NCBI GenBank assembly: GCA_022508865.1
Contig: JAFLUK010000018.1
Location: 1 to 15,607 of the forward strand
Reading direction: 5' to 3'
Source of the DNA: Oscillospiraceae bacterium
GTDB lineage: Bacteria; Bacillota; Clostridia; Oscillospirales; Acutalibacteraceae
DNA: 15,607 nucleotides
The notes beneath the pieces are model-generated. The model did not search any database. It was not told the origin of the DNA and saw nothing but the letters and a program-made list of their open reading frames with translations. Made by a program: the position numbers and the translations under genes. The stretch's first letter is position 1, and the number at the start of each line of letters is the position of its first letter. Positions 1-8,715 of this stretch are shown piece by piece.

Positions 1-25
1 TCGGGGGATTTTTTATAATAATCTA

Positions 26-1207
26 TTATTTTGAAAGAAGTTCTTTAATTCTTCTTACCGCTTCAATTGTGTTATCTCTGTCGCCAAAGGAAGTAAGACG
101 GAAGTAGCCTTCACCATTCTTACCAAAGCCCTCGCCGGGAGTACCAACAACATTTGCGTTTTCCAAAAGATAGTCAAAGAATTCCCAGCTGCTCATACCA
201 TTAGGGCACTTAAGCCAAATATATGGTGAGTTTTTACCACCTGTATAGTAAATACCAAGCTCATCCATAGCGCCTGCAATAATCTTTGCATTTTCCTGAT
301 AATAGCTGATATTTTCCTTAAATTGCTTTTGTCCTTCTTCAGAAAGCACTGCAGCAGCCGCACACTGAACAGGCCAGGAAACACCGTTGAACTTTGTAGC
401 TTCTCTTCTGTACCACAGCTTGTAAATATTTTTGCCGTCTCTTTCCAGTTCCTTTGGAATTACTGTGTAGCCACAGCGGGTACCTGTGAAGCCGGCTGTC
501 TTTGAAAGTGAGCAAAGCTCAATTGCACAGGTTCTTGCACCCTCAACTGCAAAAATACTTCTTGGTGAATCGTCTGTGATGAACGCCTCGTATGCTGCAT
601 CGTAAATAATAACTGCATCGTTTTTATTTGCATAGTCAACCCACTTTTTCAACTCATCATATGAATATGCAGAGCCTGTAGGATTGTTTGGGGAGCAGAG
701 ATAGATAATGTCTGCCTTCACATTTTCGTCAGGCATTGCGGCAAAGCCGTTTGCCTCGTTGCTATCGGCATAAATAATCTTTCGTCCTGCCATAATGTTG
801 CTGTCAACATAAACGGGATAAACAGGGTCTGTTACAAGAACAGTGTTGTCCTTGTCAAAAATATCGCCGATGTTACCTGAGTCTGACTTTGCACCATCCG
901 TAATCATAATTTCAGAAGCATCAACTTTTACGCCAAAGGTTGCATAATAATCGGAAACTGCTTGTCTTACAAACTCATAGCCCTCATAATCTGGATAACC
1001 CTTGAATGTATCCTTGTTTGCCAGGTCGTCAGCACCCTTTTTAATTGCATCTGTTGCAATCTTTGGCAGTGGCAGTGTAACGTCGCCTATACCCAGCTTA
1101 ATAACCTTTTTGTCAGGGTTTGCTGCACAATATTCGTTAACTCTCTTTGCAATTTCTGCAAAGAGATAGTTTGGAACTAAATTGTCAAAATTCTTATTTA
1201 CCTTCAT
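26..1207 (-). CDS. dapL: LL-diaminopimelate aminotransferase
   Basis: PLP-dependent class I/II (fold type I) aminotransferase of 393 residues, close to the usual DapL length of about 400-410. It converts tetrahydrodipicolinate plus glutamate directly to LL-diaminopimelate in the cytoplasm, bypassing the succinylase/acetylase branches of lysine and peptidoglycan precursor synthesis. Visible motifs: N-terminal KLGIGDVTLPLP (about 37-48), the CSPNNPTG loop (171-178), IYDAAYEAF (201-209), the PLP-binding Lys236 in SLSKTAGFTGTR, and the carboxylate-binding Arg370 in GYFRLTSFG. The start is ATG with AGGAG eight bases upstream. It lies 41 bp after pyrG and is the last gene seen in the operon. The upstream dapF module in the same operon encodes the next enzyme of the pathway. 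The KLGIGDVTLPLP and SKTAGFTGTR motifs favour DapL over a general aspartate aminotransferase. Confidence 0.95.
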   Translation of the reverse strand: MKVNKNFDNLVPNYLFAEIAKRVNEYCAANPDKKVIKLGIGDVTLPLPKIATDAIKKGADDLANKDTFKGYPDYEGYEFVRQAVSDYYATFGVKVDASEIMITDGAKSDSGNIGDIFDKDNTVLVTDPVYPVYVDSNIMAGRKIIYADSNEANGFAAMPDENVKADIIYLCSPNNPTGSAYSYDELKKWVDYANKNDAVIIYDAAYEAFITDDSPRSIFAVEGARTCAIELCSLSKTAGFTGTRCGYTVIPKELERDGKNIYKLWYRREATKFNGVSWPVQCAAAAVLSEEGQKQFKENISYYQENAKIIAGAMDELGIYYTGGKNSPYIWLKCPNGMSSWEFFDYLLENANVVGTPGEGFGKNGEGYFRLTSFGDRDNTIEAVRRIKELLSK

Positions 1208-1248
1208 TTTTATACTCCTATCTCTTGAGAATTGTTTTAAAAAACAAA

Positions 1249-2859
1249 TTACTTTTCTTCCAATGACGCTTTAATAAATTCTCTGAATACAGGATGGGCT
1301 GCTGTCGGTCTTGACTTAAATTCAGGATGATACTGAACACCAACATAAAATCTGTTTGCAGGGATTTCCACAGCCTCTACCAGCATACCGTTTGGAGAAG
1401 TACCGCAGATTGTCATTCCGTTTTCTTCAAAAGCCTGACGGAATTCGTTATTAAATTCATAACGGTGACGATGTCTCTCTGCAACCTCTGCTTTACCGTA
1501 AGCCTGTTCAAGCATTGAGCCCTTCTTTACCTTACAGGGATATGCGCCAAGACGCATTGTACCGCCCTTTGTAACAACGCCCATCTGTTCTTCCATAATA
1601 TCAATTACCTTGTGAGCGCTTTCGGGAGCGAGTTCGCCTGAATTTGCATCGTCATATCCAAGGACGTGACGGGCAAATTCAATAACTGCAACCTGCATAC
1701 CAAGACAAATTCCAAGGTAAGGAATGTTATTCTTTCTGGCATATTCAGCCGCCTTGATTTTACCTTCAACACCACGTGAACCGAAGCCGCCGGGAACAAG
1801 AATACCGTCAACATCGCCAAGTAAATCATCAACTGTATAATCTGTAATAAGCTCTGTGTCCACCCATTTAATGTCAACAAAAGCCTTGTTTTCGTAACCT
1901 GCGTGGCGAAGCGCCTCGGCAACGGAAAGGTAAGCATCGTGGAGCTTTACATATTTTCCGCAAAGGGCAATTTTAACAGTTTTTTCTCTGGAGTTAATTC
2001 TCTCCAGCATATCGTGCCATTCCTTCATATTGCCCTTGGGAGCATTAATATTCAGTTCACGGCATACAACGTCACAGAAGTTTGCTTTTTCAAGCATAAG
2101 AGGTGCTTTGTAAAGAACAGGAATAGTAATATTTTCGATAACACAGTCAGGCTGAACATTACAGAACATTGCAATTTTCTTAAAAATAGACTGTTCAAGA
2201 GGCTTGTCGCATCTGAGCACAATAATATCAGGGTTAATACCCAGAGCTCTCAACTCTTTAACAGAGTGTTGAGTCGGCTTACTTTTGTGCTCCTCACTAC
2301 CGGCAATGTATGGTACAAGGCAAACGTGAATAAATATGCTGTTACCCTTGCCCACTTCAAGATTCACCTGACGGATAGCTTCAAGGAAAGGCTGTGACTC
2401 AATGTCACCAACAGTACCGCCGATTTCTGTAATAACAACATCGGCATCTGTATTTTTACCAACCTGATAGATAAAATGCTTGATTTCGTTTGTAATGTGA
2501 GGAATTACCTGAACAGTTTCTCCAAGGTAATCTCCTCTTCTCTCCTTATCAAGAACATTTGAATACACCTTACCTGTGGTAAGGTTAGAAAACTTATTTA
2601 AGTCTTCGTCAATAAATCTTTCGTAGTGACCAAGGTCAAGGTCGGTTTCTGCGCCGTCCTCCGTAACATAAACCTCACCGTGCTGGAAGGGGCTCATTGT
2701 TCCCGGGTCAACATTAATATAAGGATCAAGCTTTTGTGCTGCAACCTTCAGACCTCTTGCCTTTAGAAGTCTGCCCAATGATGCTGCTGTAATACCCTTG
2801 CCAAGACCGGACACAACGCCGCCTGTAACAAATATATACTTTGTAGGAATCTTGCTCAT
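1249..2859 (-). CDS. pyrG: CTP synthase (glutamine-hydrolysing)
   Basis: Full-length CTP synthase of 536 residues. It aminates UTP to CTP using ATP and glutamine-derived ammonia. The N-terminal synthetase domain begins KYIFVTGGVVSGLGKG (7-22), the P-loop-like amidoligase motif, followed by the family segments around DPYINVDPGTMSP (45-57) and EIGGTVGDIESQPF (145-158). The C-terminal class I glutamine amidotransferase domain (about 295-536) has the nucleophile Cys385 in LGICLGMQ, and His511 and Glu513 in YHPEF, so the triad is complete. ATG start with AGGAGG seven bases upstream. The 47 bp gap to the upstream carB-dapF stop has no hairpin or U-tract, so the CTP-dependent pyrG attenuator known from Bacillus is not present here. 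Expression therefore probably follows the operon promoter. Confidence 0.97.
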   Translation of the reverse strand: MSKIPTKYIFVTGGVVSGLGKGITAASLGRLLKARGLKVAAQKLDPYINVDPGTMSPFQHGEVYVTEDGAETDLDLGHYERFIDEDLNKFSNLTTGKVYSNVLDKERRGDYLGETVQVIPHITNEIKHFIYQVGKNTDADVVITEIGGTVGDIESQPFLEAIRQVNLEVGKGNSIFIHVCLVPYIAGSEEHKSKPTQHSVKELRALGINPDIIVLRCDKPLEQSIFKKIAMFCNVQPDCVIENITIPVLYKAPLMLEKANFCDVVCRELNINAPKGNMKEWHDMLERINSREKTVKIALCGKYVKLHDAYLSVAEALRHAGYENKAFVDIKWVDTELITDYTVDDLLGDVDGILVPGGFGSRGVEGKIKAAEYARKNNIPYLGICLGMQVAVIEFARHVLGYDDANSGELAPESAHKVIDIMEEQMGVVTKGGTMRLGAYPCKVKKGSMLEQAYGKAEVAERHRHRYEFNNEFRQAFEENGMTICGTSPNGMLVEAVEIPANRFYVGVQYHPEFKSRPTAAHPVFREFIKASLEEK

Positions 2860-2906
2860 TTTATTTCCTCCTGAATAATACCTATCCTGATTTTTACTAA
2901 AATATC

Positions 2907-5900
2907 TTAAATTTCTACTGTGCCCTCAAATACCTTTTCCGCATCACCTGTCATATAAACGGTGTCGTCGGTGTATCTGATTACAAGGTCGCCGCCCTTG
3001 AGTTTAATAGTAATATCTTCACCCTTTTTACAGAATCCGTTTTCACATGCTGCAACTGCAACTGCACAAGCGCCTGTACCGCAAGCCCATGTTTCTCCTG
3101 AACCTCTCTCCCATACTCTCATCTTAAGTGTATGGTCATCAAGCACCTTAACAAACTCTGTATTTACTCTTTCAGGGAACAACTTGTCTAACTCAAACTT
3201 TGGTCCGATTTTTTCCAAATCCACTGTGTCAACATCCTTGTCTATAAATACAACACAGTGTGGGTTACCCATTGAAACACAGGTAATGTTGTAGCTTTCG
3301 CCGTCAATTTCATAGGGCTCATTAACAATTTTGTCCTTGCCCTCCATTGCAACAGGGATTTCCTCGGGTGTAAGGATTGCCTTACCCATATCAACCCTAA
3401 GGGATTTAACCTCCCCATCTCTGGTGTATGCCTTCAAATTCTTTATACCGGACAATGTTTCAATGGTGATTTCGTCCTTTTCCTTAATATTAACCATACC
3501 ATGGTCATAGAGGAACTTGCCTACGCAACGGATACCGTTACCGCACATTTTACCTTCAGAACCGTCCAGATTAAACATTCTCATTTTTGCATCAGCCTTG
3601 TCACTTGGGCAAACAAGGATAATACCGTCGCCGCCAATGCCAAAATGTCTGTCAGAAAGTCTTACGGACAATGCCTCGGGATTGTTAATTTTCTGGTCAA
3701 AAGTACTGCAATAGATGTAATCGTTGCCAATGCCGTGCATTTTAGTGAACTTTAATTTCATCTTTTCATCCCTCATATTGTTAATGTCAACAAGCTCTGT
3801 GCTTATCTGACTGTACTTACTCTTGAGGCAGTCTGCAAGGGCATTTGCTGTATCAATAGATGTGAGACAAGGAATATTTCTTTCAACAGTTTTTCTTCTG
3901 ATTTTAACAGAGTCTCTTTCAGGCATTCTGCCCTTTGCCGATGTTGAAATTACATATTGTACCCTACCGCTTTCAATAAGTCTTAAGGTGTTGTCGTTTG
4001 CATCCTCGTGGATTTTCTTAACAGAAACAGCAGGAATTCCGTAGTTTCTTAAGTATTCTGCTGTACCCGTTGTGGCATAAATCTTAAAGCCAAGGTCAAG
4101 GTACTTTTTAGCAACATCACCGATTTCACACTTATCGCTGTTTCTTACGGTGATAAACACGCCGCCGCCACGCTTCATTTTGTAGCCTGCACCAATAAGA
4201 CCTTTGTAGAGAGCCTCTTCCAGCGTGCTTGCAATACCAAGAACCTCACCTGTTGACTTCATTTCGGGACCAAGGTGGTTATCAACATTGATAAGCTTTT
4301 CAAAGGAGAATACAGGAACCTTTACTGCTACATAAGGGCTTTTTCTGTAAAGTCCTGTGCCGTAGCCCATATCCTTTAGTTTTTCTCCAAACATTGCCCT
4401 TGTGGCAAGGTCAACCATTGGTACACCTGTTACCTTACTGATATATGGAATCGTTCTTGATGAACGTGGGTTAACCTCAATAACATATAGCTCATTTTCG
4501 TAAATAAGGTACTGTATGTTAACAAGTCCCTTTGTCTGGAGGGAAAGTGCAAGACTTCTTGATGATTTAACAATGGTGTCTGTCATTTCGTCAGAAATGT
4601 TCCATGCAGGATAAACTGCAATTGAGTCACCCGAGTGAACACCTGCTCTTTCAACGTGCTCCATAATGCCGGGAATAAGGATATCCTCGCCGTCACAGAT
4701 TGCATCAACCTCAATTTCTGTGCCCATCATATACTTATCAATAAGCACAGGGTTTTCTATATTTTGTGCAAGGATGATAGCCATATACTCCTTAACATCA
4801 GCCTCGTTAAAGGCGATAATCATATTCTGACCGCCCAGAACATAAGAAGGTCTTAAAAGTACAGGATAACCAACCTTGTCCGCAATTTCCAAAGCCTCTT
4901 CACAGTTCATAACCGTAAAGCCCTTTGGTCTTTTTATATTATATCTTTCGAGGAGTTCATCAAATCTTTCTCTGTCCTCTGCCATATCAATAGCATCGGC
5001 AGAAGTACCCAGAATCTGAATTCCGTTGTCGGAAAGATATTTTGTAAGCTTGATAGCTGTCTGTCCGCCAAATGCAACCACTGCGCCAACAGGTTTTTCT
5101 GTTTTGATGATGCCCATTACATCTTCGTTTGTAAGAGGTTCAAAGTAAAGTCTGTCTGCAGTGTCAAAGTCTGTTGAAACAGTTTCCGGATTATTATTTA
5201 CTATAACAACGTCAAAGCCTGCCTTTTTAAGTGACCATACACAGTGAACAGATGAATAGTCAAACTCAATACCCTGACCGATTCTGATAGGACCTGAACC
5301 AAATACAATTACAGTCTGTTTACCTGAATTTTTCTCTTTAATAAACAGCTCTGCCTCATTTTCTTCATCAAATGTGCTGTAGAAGTAAGGAGTTTCTGCA
5401 TCAAACTCTGCTGCACAGGTATCAACCATTTTGTAAACAGGTGTCAGGCTGTATTTGCATTCTTCACCTGTAAATGCCTCAATAGTTCTGTCAAGGAAGC
5501 CCAGGTTTTTAGCCTTAATATAGGTCTCTTTGCTAATGTTTCCCTCTTTAAGTATATTCTCCATATCCGAAAGAAGAATTAGCTTATTTAAGAACCACTC
5601 ATCAATAAGGGTGATTTCGTGAATTTTATCAACAGAAATTCCACGCTTAAGTGCCTCGAACACACAGAAAATCCTGAGGTCATCACAGATTGTAAGTCTT
5701 TCAATAATATCCTCATCACTCATTTTTGCAAAGTGCTTATCGTTAAGGGTATCGTGAGAAATTTCTGCGCCGCGAACAGCCTTCATAATAGCTTGCTCAA
5801 AGGTTGGGGCTATAGCCATAACCTCACCGGTAGCCTTCATCTGTGTGCCCAATGTTCTCTTTGCATATACGAATTTATCAAAAGGCCATTTGGGGAATTT

Positions 5901-6965
5901 AACAACAACATAGTCAAGTGCAGGTTCAAAGCAAGCATAAGTTGAGCCTGTAACTGCATTCTTGATTTCTCCCAGTGTGTAGCCGATTGCAATTTTTGCT
6001 GCAACCTTTGCTATAGGGTATCCTGTTGCCTTGGAAGCAAGTGCAGAGGAACGTGAAACTCTTGGGTTAACCTCAATAACAGCATATTCAAAGCTTTCTG
6101 GATTAAGAGCAAATTGACAGTTACAACCGCCCTCAACACCCAGTGCCTGAATTATATTCAGAGATGCTGAACGAAGCATCTGATATTCCTTGTCGGCAAG
6201 TGTCACTGCAGGAGCAATAACAATTGAGTCACCAGTGTGAACACCTACAGGGTCAAAGTTTTCCATTGAGCAGACTGTGATTACATTGCCGTCCGAATCA
6301 CGGATAACCTCAAACTCAATTTCTTTCCAACCGGCTATACACTTTTCTACCAAAACCTGTGATATTGGTGAAAGTTCCAAACCGTTTGATGTAATTTCCC
6401 TAAGTTCTTCCTCGTTATTAACAATACCTCCGCCTGTACCGCCAAGGGTAAATGCAGGACGGATAATAACAGGATAGCCGATTTTGTCAGCAAATTCCAC
6501 AGCCGACTCCACATCATTTACAACAAGCGAGGGGATAACAGGTTGTCCGATGGACTCCATTGTATCCTTAAACATCTGTCTATCCTCGGCCTTGTCGATT
6601 GTTTCGGGATTAGCGCCAAGGAGCTGAACACCGTGCTTTTTAAGGAAACCTTCCTTTGCAAGCTGCATTGACAAGGTAAGACCTGTTTGTCCGCCCAGGG
6701 TAGAGATTAGTCCGTCGGGCTTTTCCTTTTCTATAATTCTCTTTACAATCGGAAGTGTAAGAGGCTCTATATATATTTTATCAGCCATTGCATTGTCTGT
6801 CATAATTGTTGCAGGGTTTGAATTGACAAGCACAACCTCAAGACCTTCTTCCTTGAGAGCACGACAAGCCTGTGTGCCGGCATAGTCAAACTCGGCAGCC
6901 TGACCAATAACTATCGGTCCTGAACCGATAACCATAACTTTCTTTAAATCCGGTTTAATAGGCAT
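2907..6965 (-). CDS. carB-dapF: Carbamoyl-phosphate synthase large subunit fused to diaminopimelate epimerase (CarB-DapF)
   Basis: A single uninterrupted 1352-residue frame. Residues 1-1068 are a complete CarB: carboxyphosphate half with GSGPIVIGQAAEFDYAG at 14-30, a second synthetase half starting near residue 550 with GSGPIRIGQGIEFDYSS, and an MGS-like allosteric domain from about 933 (GGGVFITVRN) to about 1050. Residues 1069-1352 are a complete 284-residue DapF. It starts MKLKFTKMHGIGNDY and carries both epimerase cysteines, C73 (KMCGNGIRC) and C227 (TWACGTGAC), at fusion positions 1141 and 1295. CarB makes carbamoyl phosphate for pyrimidines and arginine. DapF converts LL-DAP to meso-DAP. 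The two enzymes are normally separate and mechanistically unrelated. The junction is a short linker of about 15 residues (SQISTELVDINNMRDEK). ATG start with AAAGGA nine bases upstream, 72 bp after carA. A lost stop codon or a sequencing error at the junction are the alternatives; both modules look intact. Confidence 0.92.
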   Translation of the reverse strand: MPIKPDLKKVMVIGSGPIVIGQAAEFDYAGTQACRALKEEGLEVVLVNSNPATIMTDNAMADKIYIEPLTLPIVKRIIEKEKPDGLISTLGGQTGLTLSMQLAKEGFLKKHGVQLLGANPETIDKAEDRQMFKDTMESIGQPVIPSLVVNDVESAVEFADKIGYPVIIRPAFTLGGTGGGIVNNEEELREITSNGLELSPISQVLVEKCIAGWKEIEFEVIRDSDGNVITVCSMENFDPVGVHTGDSIVIAPAVTLADKEYQMLRSASLNIIQALGVEGGCNCQFALNPESFEYAVIEVNPRVSRSSALASKATGYPIAKVAAKIAIGYTLGEIKNAVTGSTYACFEPALDYVVVKFPKWPFDKFVYAKRTLGTQMKATGEVMAIAPTFEQAIMKAVRGAEISHDTLNDKHFAKMSDEDIIERLTICDDLRIFCVFEALKRGISVDKIHEITLIDEWFLNKLILLSDMENILKEGNISKETYIKAKNLGFLDRTIEAFTGEECKYSLTPVYKMVDTCAAEFDAETPYFYSTFDEENEAELFIKEKNSGKQTVIVFGSGPIRIGQGIEFDYSSVHCVWSLKKAGFDVVIVNNNPETVSTDFDTADRLYFEPLTNEDVMGIIKTEKPVGAVVAFGGQTAIKLTKYLSDNGIQILGTSADAIDMAEDRERFDELLERYNIKRPKGFTVMNCEEALEIADKVGYPVLLRPSYVLGGQNMIIAFNEADVKEYMAIILAQNIENPVLIDKYMMGTEIEVDAICDGEDILIPGIMEHVERAGVHSGDSIAVYPAWNISDEMTDTIVKSSRSLALSLQTKGLVNIQYLIYENELYVIEVNPRSSRTIPYISKVTGVPMVDLATRAMFGEKLKDMGYGTGLYRKSPYVAVKVPVFSFEKLINVDNHLGPEMKSTGEVLGIASTLEEALYKGLIGAGYKMKRGGGVFITVRNSDKCEIGDVAKKYLDLGFKIYATTGTAEYLRNYGIPAVSVKKIHEDANDNTLRLIESGRVQYVISTSAKGRMPERDSVKIRRKTVERNIPCLTSIDTANALADCLKSKYSQISTELVDINNMRDEKMKLKFTKMHGIGNDYIYCSTFDQKINNPEALSVRLSDRHFGIGGDGIILVCPSDKADAKMRMFNLDGSEGKMCGNGIRCVGKFLYDHGMVNIKEKDEITIETLSGIKNLKAYTRDGEVKSLRVDMGKAILTPEEIPVAMEGKDKIVNEPYEIDGESYNITCVSMGNPHCVVFIDKDVDTVDLEKIGPKFELDKLFPERVNTEFVKVLDDHTLKMRVWERGSGETWACGTGACAVAVAACENGFCKKGEDITIKLKGGDLVIRYTDDTVYMTGDAEKVFEGTVEI
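3759..3775 (-). promoter_or_regulatory. Internal ribosome binding site and start for the DapF module
   Basis: On the minus strand the bases before the natural dapF methionine (ATG whose A is at 3761) read TGAGGGATGAAAAG then ATG. GAGG lies about nine bases from this ATG, a normal Shine-Dalgarno spacing. Starting here gives a stand-alone DapF of 284 residues, the usual family length. An earlier in-frame ATG sits at 3776 but has no comparable site. This suggests the gene was once separate and may still be translated on its own as well as by fusion. This is an inference from sequence only. Confidence 0.5.
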
Positions 6966-7037
6966 TTATATACATCCTTTCAATACCTTAAATGTAATTA
7001 TCCTAAAAATCTATATGTAACTGATGGAAGAATTAAA

Positions 7038-8108
7038 TCAGTCCATCATACTGATAAACTTATCAAACAGGAACGCTGTGTCCTGTGGTCCGCCGCAAGC
7101 TTCAGGATGGAACTGAACTGAAAATGCAGGCATATCAAGATATGTAACACCTTCACAAGTGCCGTCATTGCCGTTCACAAAGCTGACCTTTGCGCTCTTT
7201 GGCAAACTGTCGTTTACAACAGCATAGCCGTGGTTCTGGCTTGTAATATAAATTCTGCCTGTTTCCAAATCCTTTGCAGGCTGGTTTGCACCTCTGTGAC
7301 CGTAATGAAGCTTTTCTGTAGTTGCTCCCTGTGAAAGAGCCATAAGCTGGTGCCCAAGGCAAATACCAAAGGTTGGAATTTTCTTCTCACAAAGCTTTTT
7401 AAGCTCTTCTATAATTTCTGTATTTTCTGTTGGGTCTCCCGGTCCGTTGCTGAGCATAATGCCGTCGGGATTCATAGCTACAACCTGCTCACAAGTTGTG
7501 TTTGCAGGAACAACGGTAACATCACAGCCTCGCTTTACCAGCTCTCTGCAAATATTTTCCTTTGCTCCAAAGTCCATAAGCACAACCTTTTTCTTGTGAG
7601 TTTCGCTTTCAAAGAGCTCATTTTTGTCTGTTGTAACCGAGGCTACAGCCTTTGTTACACTGTAGGACTTAAGCTCCTGTAAATCACGTTCCAGATTATC
7701 AAGGCTGTATGTTAATTTACAGTTCATAACACCGTATTCTCTCACTATCCTTGTAAGACTTCTGGTGTCGATATCATATAATCCCGGGATGTCTGTATCT
7801 TTTAAAAAGGTGTCAAGTACGCCCTCACAACGAAAATTGGAAGGTTCCTGACACCAGTTTCTTACGATATAAGCCTTAAGAGCGGGCTTTTTACTTTCAA
7901 AATCAGAAGGAATAACCCCATAATTGCCAATTAAAGGGAATGTCTGAATAACCACCTGACCATAATAACTGGGGTCGGTAAGTGTTTCAAGATAACCTGT
8001 CATAGCTGTTGTAAAAACAAGTTCTCCTGTAGTTTCTTTTTTTGCACCAAAGGATTTGCCTTCAAAAACTTTTCCGTTTTCAAGGATAAGGTACGCCCTA
8101 GAGTCCAT
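7038..8108 (-). CDS. carA: Carbamoyl-phosphate synthase small (glutaminase) subunit
   Basis: CarA of 356 residues supplies ammonia from glutamine to CarB for carbamoyl phosphate synthesis. The N-terminal domain (1 to about 150) starts MDSRAYLILENGKVFEGKSFG and has the TTAMTGYLETLTDPSYYGQ segment (33-51). The C-terminal class I amidotransferase domain carries Cys250 in FGICLGHQ and His334/Glu336 in QFHPEA, so the catalytic triad is complete. The frame is open 63 bases further upstream to 8171, but the family alignment and an AAAGGAA site about ten bases before the ATG at 8108 fix the start there. That leaves a 28 bp gap after the ANTAR gene rather than an overlap. It is followed by carB after 72 bp with no terminator. 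Confidence 0.95.
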   Translation of the reverse strand: MDSRAYLILENGKVFEGKSFGAKKETTGELVFTTAMTGYLETLTDPSYYGQVVIQTFPLIGNYGVIPSDFESKKPALKAYIVRNWCQEPSNFRCEGVLDTFLKDTDIPGLYDIDTRSLTRIVREYGVMNCKLTYSLDNLERDLQELKSYSVTKAVASVTTDKNELFESETHKKKVVLMDFGAKENICRELVKRGCDVTVVPANTTCEQVVAMNPDGIMLSNGPGDPTENTEIIEELKKLCEKKIPTFGICLGHQLMALSQGATTEKLHYGHRGANQPAKDLETGRIYITSQNHGYAVVNDSLPKSAKVSFVNGNDGTCEGVTYLDMPAFSVQFHPEACGGPQDTAFLFDKFISMMD

Positions 8109-8136
8109 AAAATCCACATTCCTTTCGTAAAAAATA

Positions 8137-8715
8137 TTAGTTTTCATAGGTTTTGAGCACACGCAGAGCAATCTCGTGCTTACTTTTACGCAAATTCATT
8201 GCCTGCTTCTCAATGTAGTGATGCGCCTGGCTTTCCGACATACGCAGATTTTGCATAAGCACCAGCTTGGCACGGTTAACAAGCTTAATGGTTTCCACCT
8301 GATTTTTCAGCTTGTTATTTTCACTAACCACACTTTTCATTCTCTTTTTAAAACATTCAGAGAACAAAAGGTAATGATGAAAAAGATGCTTGTTAATCGG
8401 CTTGGAGATAATCAAAATACCGTTGGATGTCATCATCTGCACCACTTCATCGGATTTATTCTCCTGCACAATTACCATAATGCTTGCTGTTGTAGTACAG
8501 GCACAGTGAATGGCAAGCTCCAGACCGGTTTCATTTTGCAGCGGAGTATTTATTACAATCAGCTCAATTTGATTTGCCGAGATATACTCCGTTGCCTCCT
8601 CCGAGGTCTGTGCCGTTACTACGTCCTCAAAGCCCTCGTCGGCAAGAAGTGCCAACAGAGCCTTTATGTTACTTAAGTTTTTTGATACAACAATTGCATT
8701 TTTCACATAAATCAC
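8137..8715 (-). CDS. ANTAR-domain RNA-binding antiterminator with degenerate receiver domain
   Basis: Protein of 192 residues with a receiver-like N-terminal half (about 5-115), a helical linker (about 117-145) and a C-terminal ANTAR domain (about 140-190; pattern VNRAKLVLMQN...SESQAHHYIEKQAMNLRKSK..IALRVL). ANTAR proteins bind paired RNA hairpins with six-base loops and prevent transcription termination, often of nitrogen genes. The receiver lacks the usual chemistry. The phospho-acceptor Asp is replaced by Asn56 (LIVINTPLQNETG), and the acidic pair after the first strand is Val-Ser at 10-11 (AIVVSKN). Lys105 (ISKPIN) is kept. Input is therefore probably not phosphorylation. The start is a GTG at 8715; a second GTG at 8706 is possible, and neither has a strong ribosome binding site. 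It is the first gene of the carA operon and lies just after the glutamate synthase terminator. Likely targets are the glnA and glutamate synthase leaders. It resembles NitR-type clostridial regulators. Confidence 0.85.
   Translation of the reverse strand: MIYVKNAIVVSKNLSNIKALLALLADEGFEDVVTAQTSEEATEYISANQIELIVINTPLQNETGLELAIHCACTTTASIMVIVQENKSDEVVQMMTSNGILIISKPINKHLFHHYLLFSECFKKRMKSVVSENNKLKNQVETIKLVNRAKLVLMQNLRMSESQAHHYIEKQAMNLRKSKHEIALRVLKTYEN

Noticed and set aside
1232..1248. TTGTTTT/AAAACAA hairpin between pyrG and dapL as a terminator
   Set aside because: It is A/T-only and too weak, with no following U-tract; dapL has a good ribosome binding site just after and appears co-transcribed.
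1903..2397. Long plus-strand open frame opposite pyrG, and similar frames opposite carB and the flavoprotein gene
   Set aside because: They lie antisense to well-supported genes, show no protein motifs and no ribosome binding sites, and are explained by codon bias of the real genes.
2860..2906. CTP-sensing attenuator before pyrG
   Set aside because: The gap is 47 bp, has no hairpin with a T-tract, and no separate promoter, so the known pyrG mechanism cannot operate here.
8109..8171. 21-codon N-terminal extension of carA overlapping the ANTAR gene end
   Set aside because: The family N-terminus begins at MDSRAYLILENGK, a good AAAGGAA site precedes that ATG, and the extension is coding sequence of the ANTAR gene in another frame.
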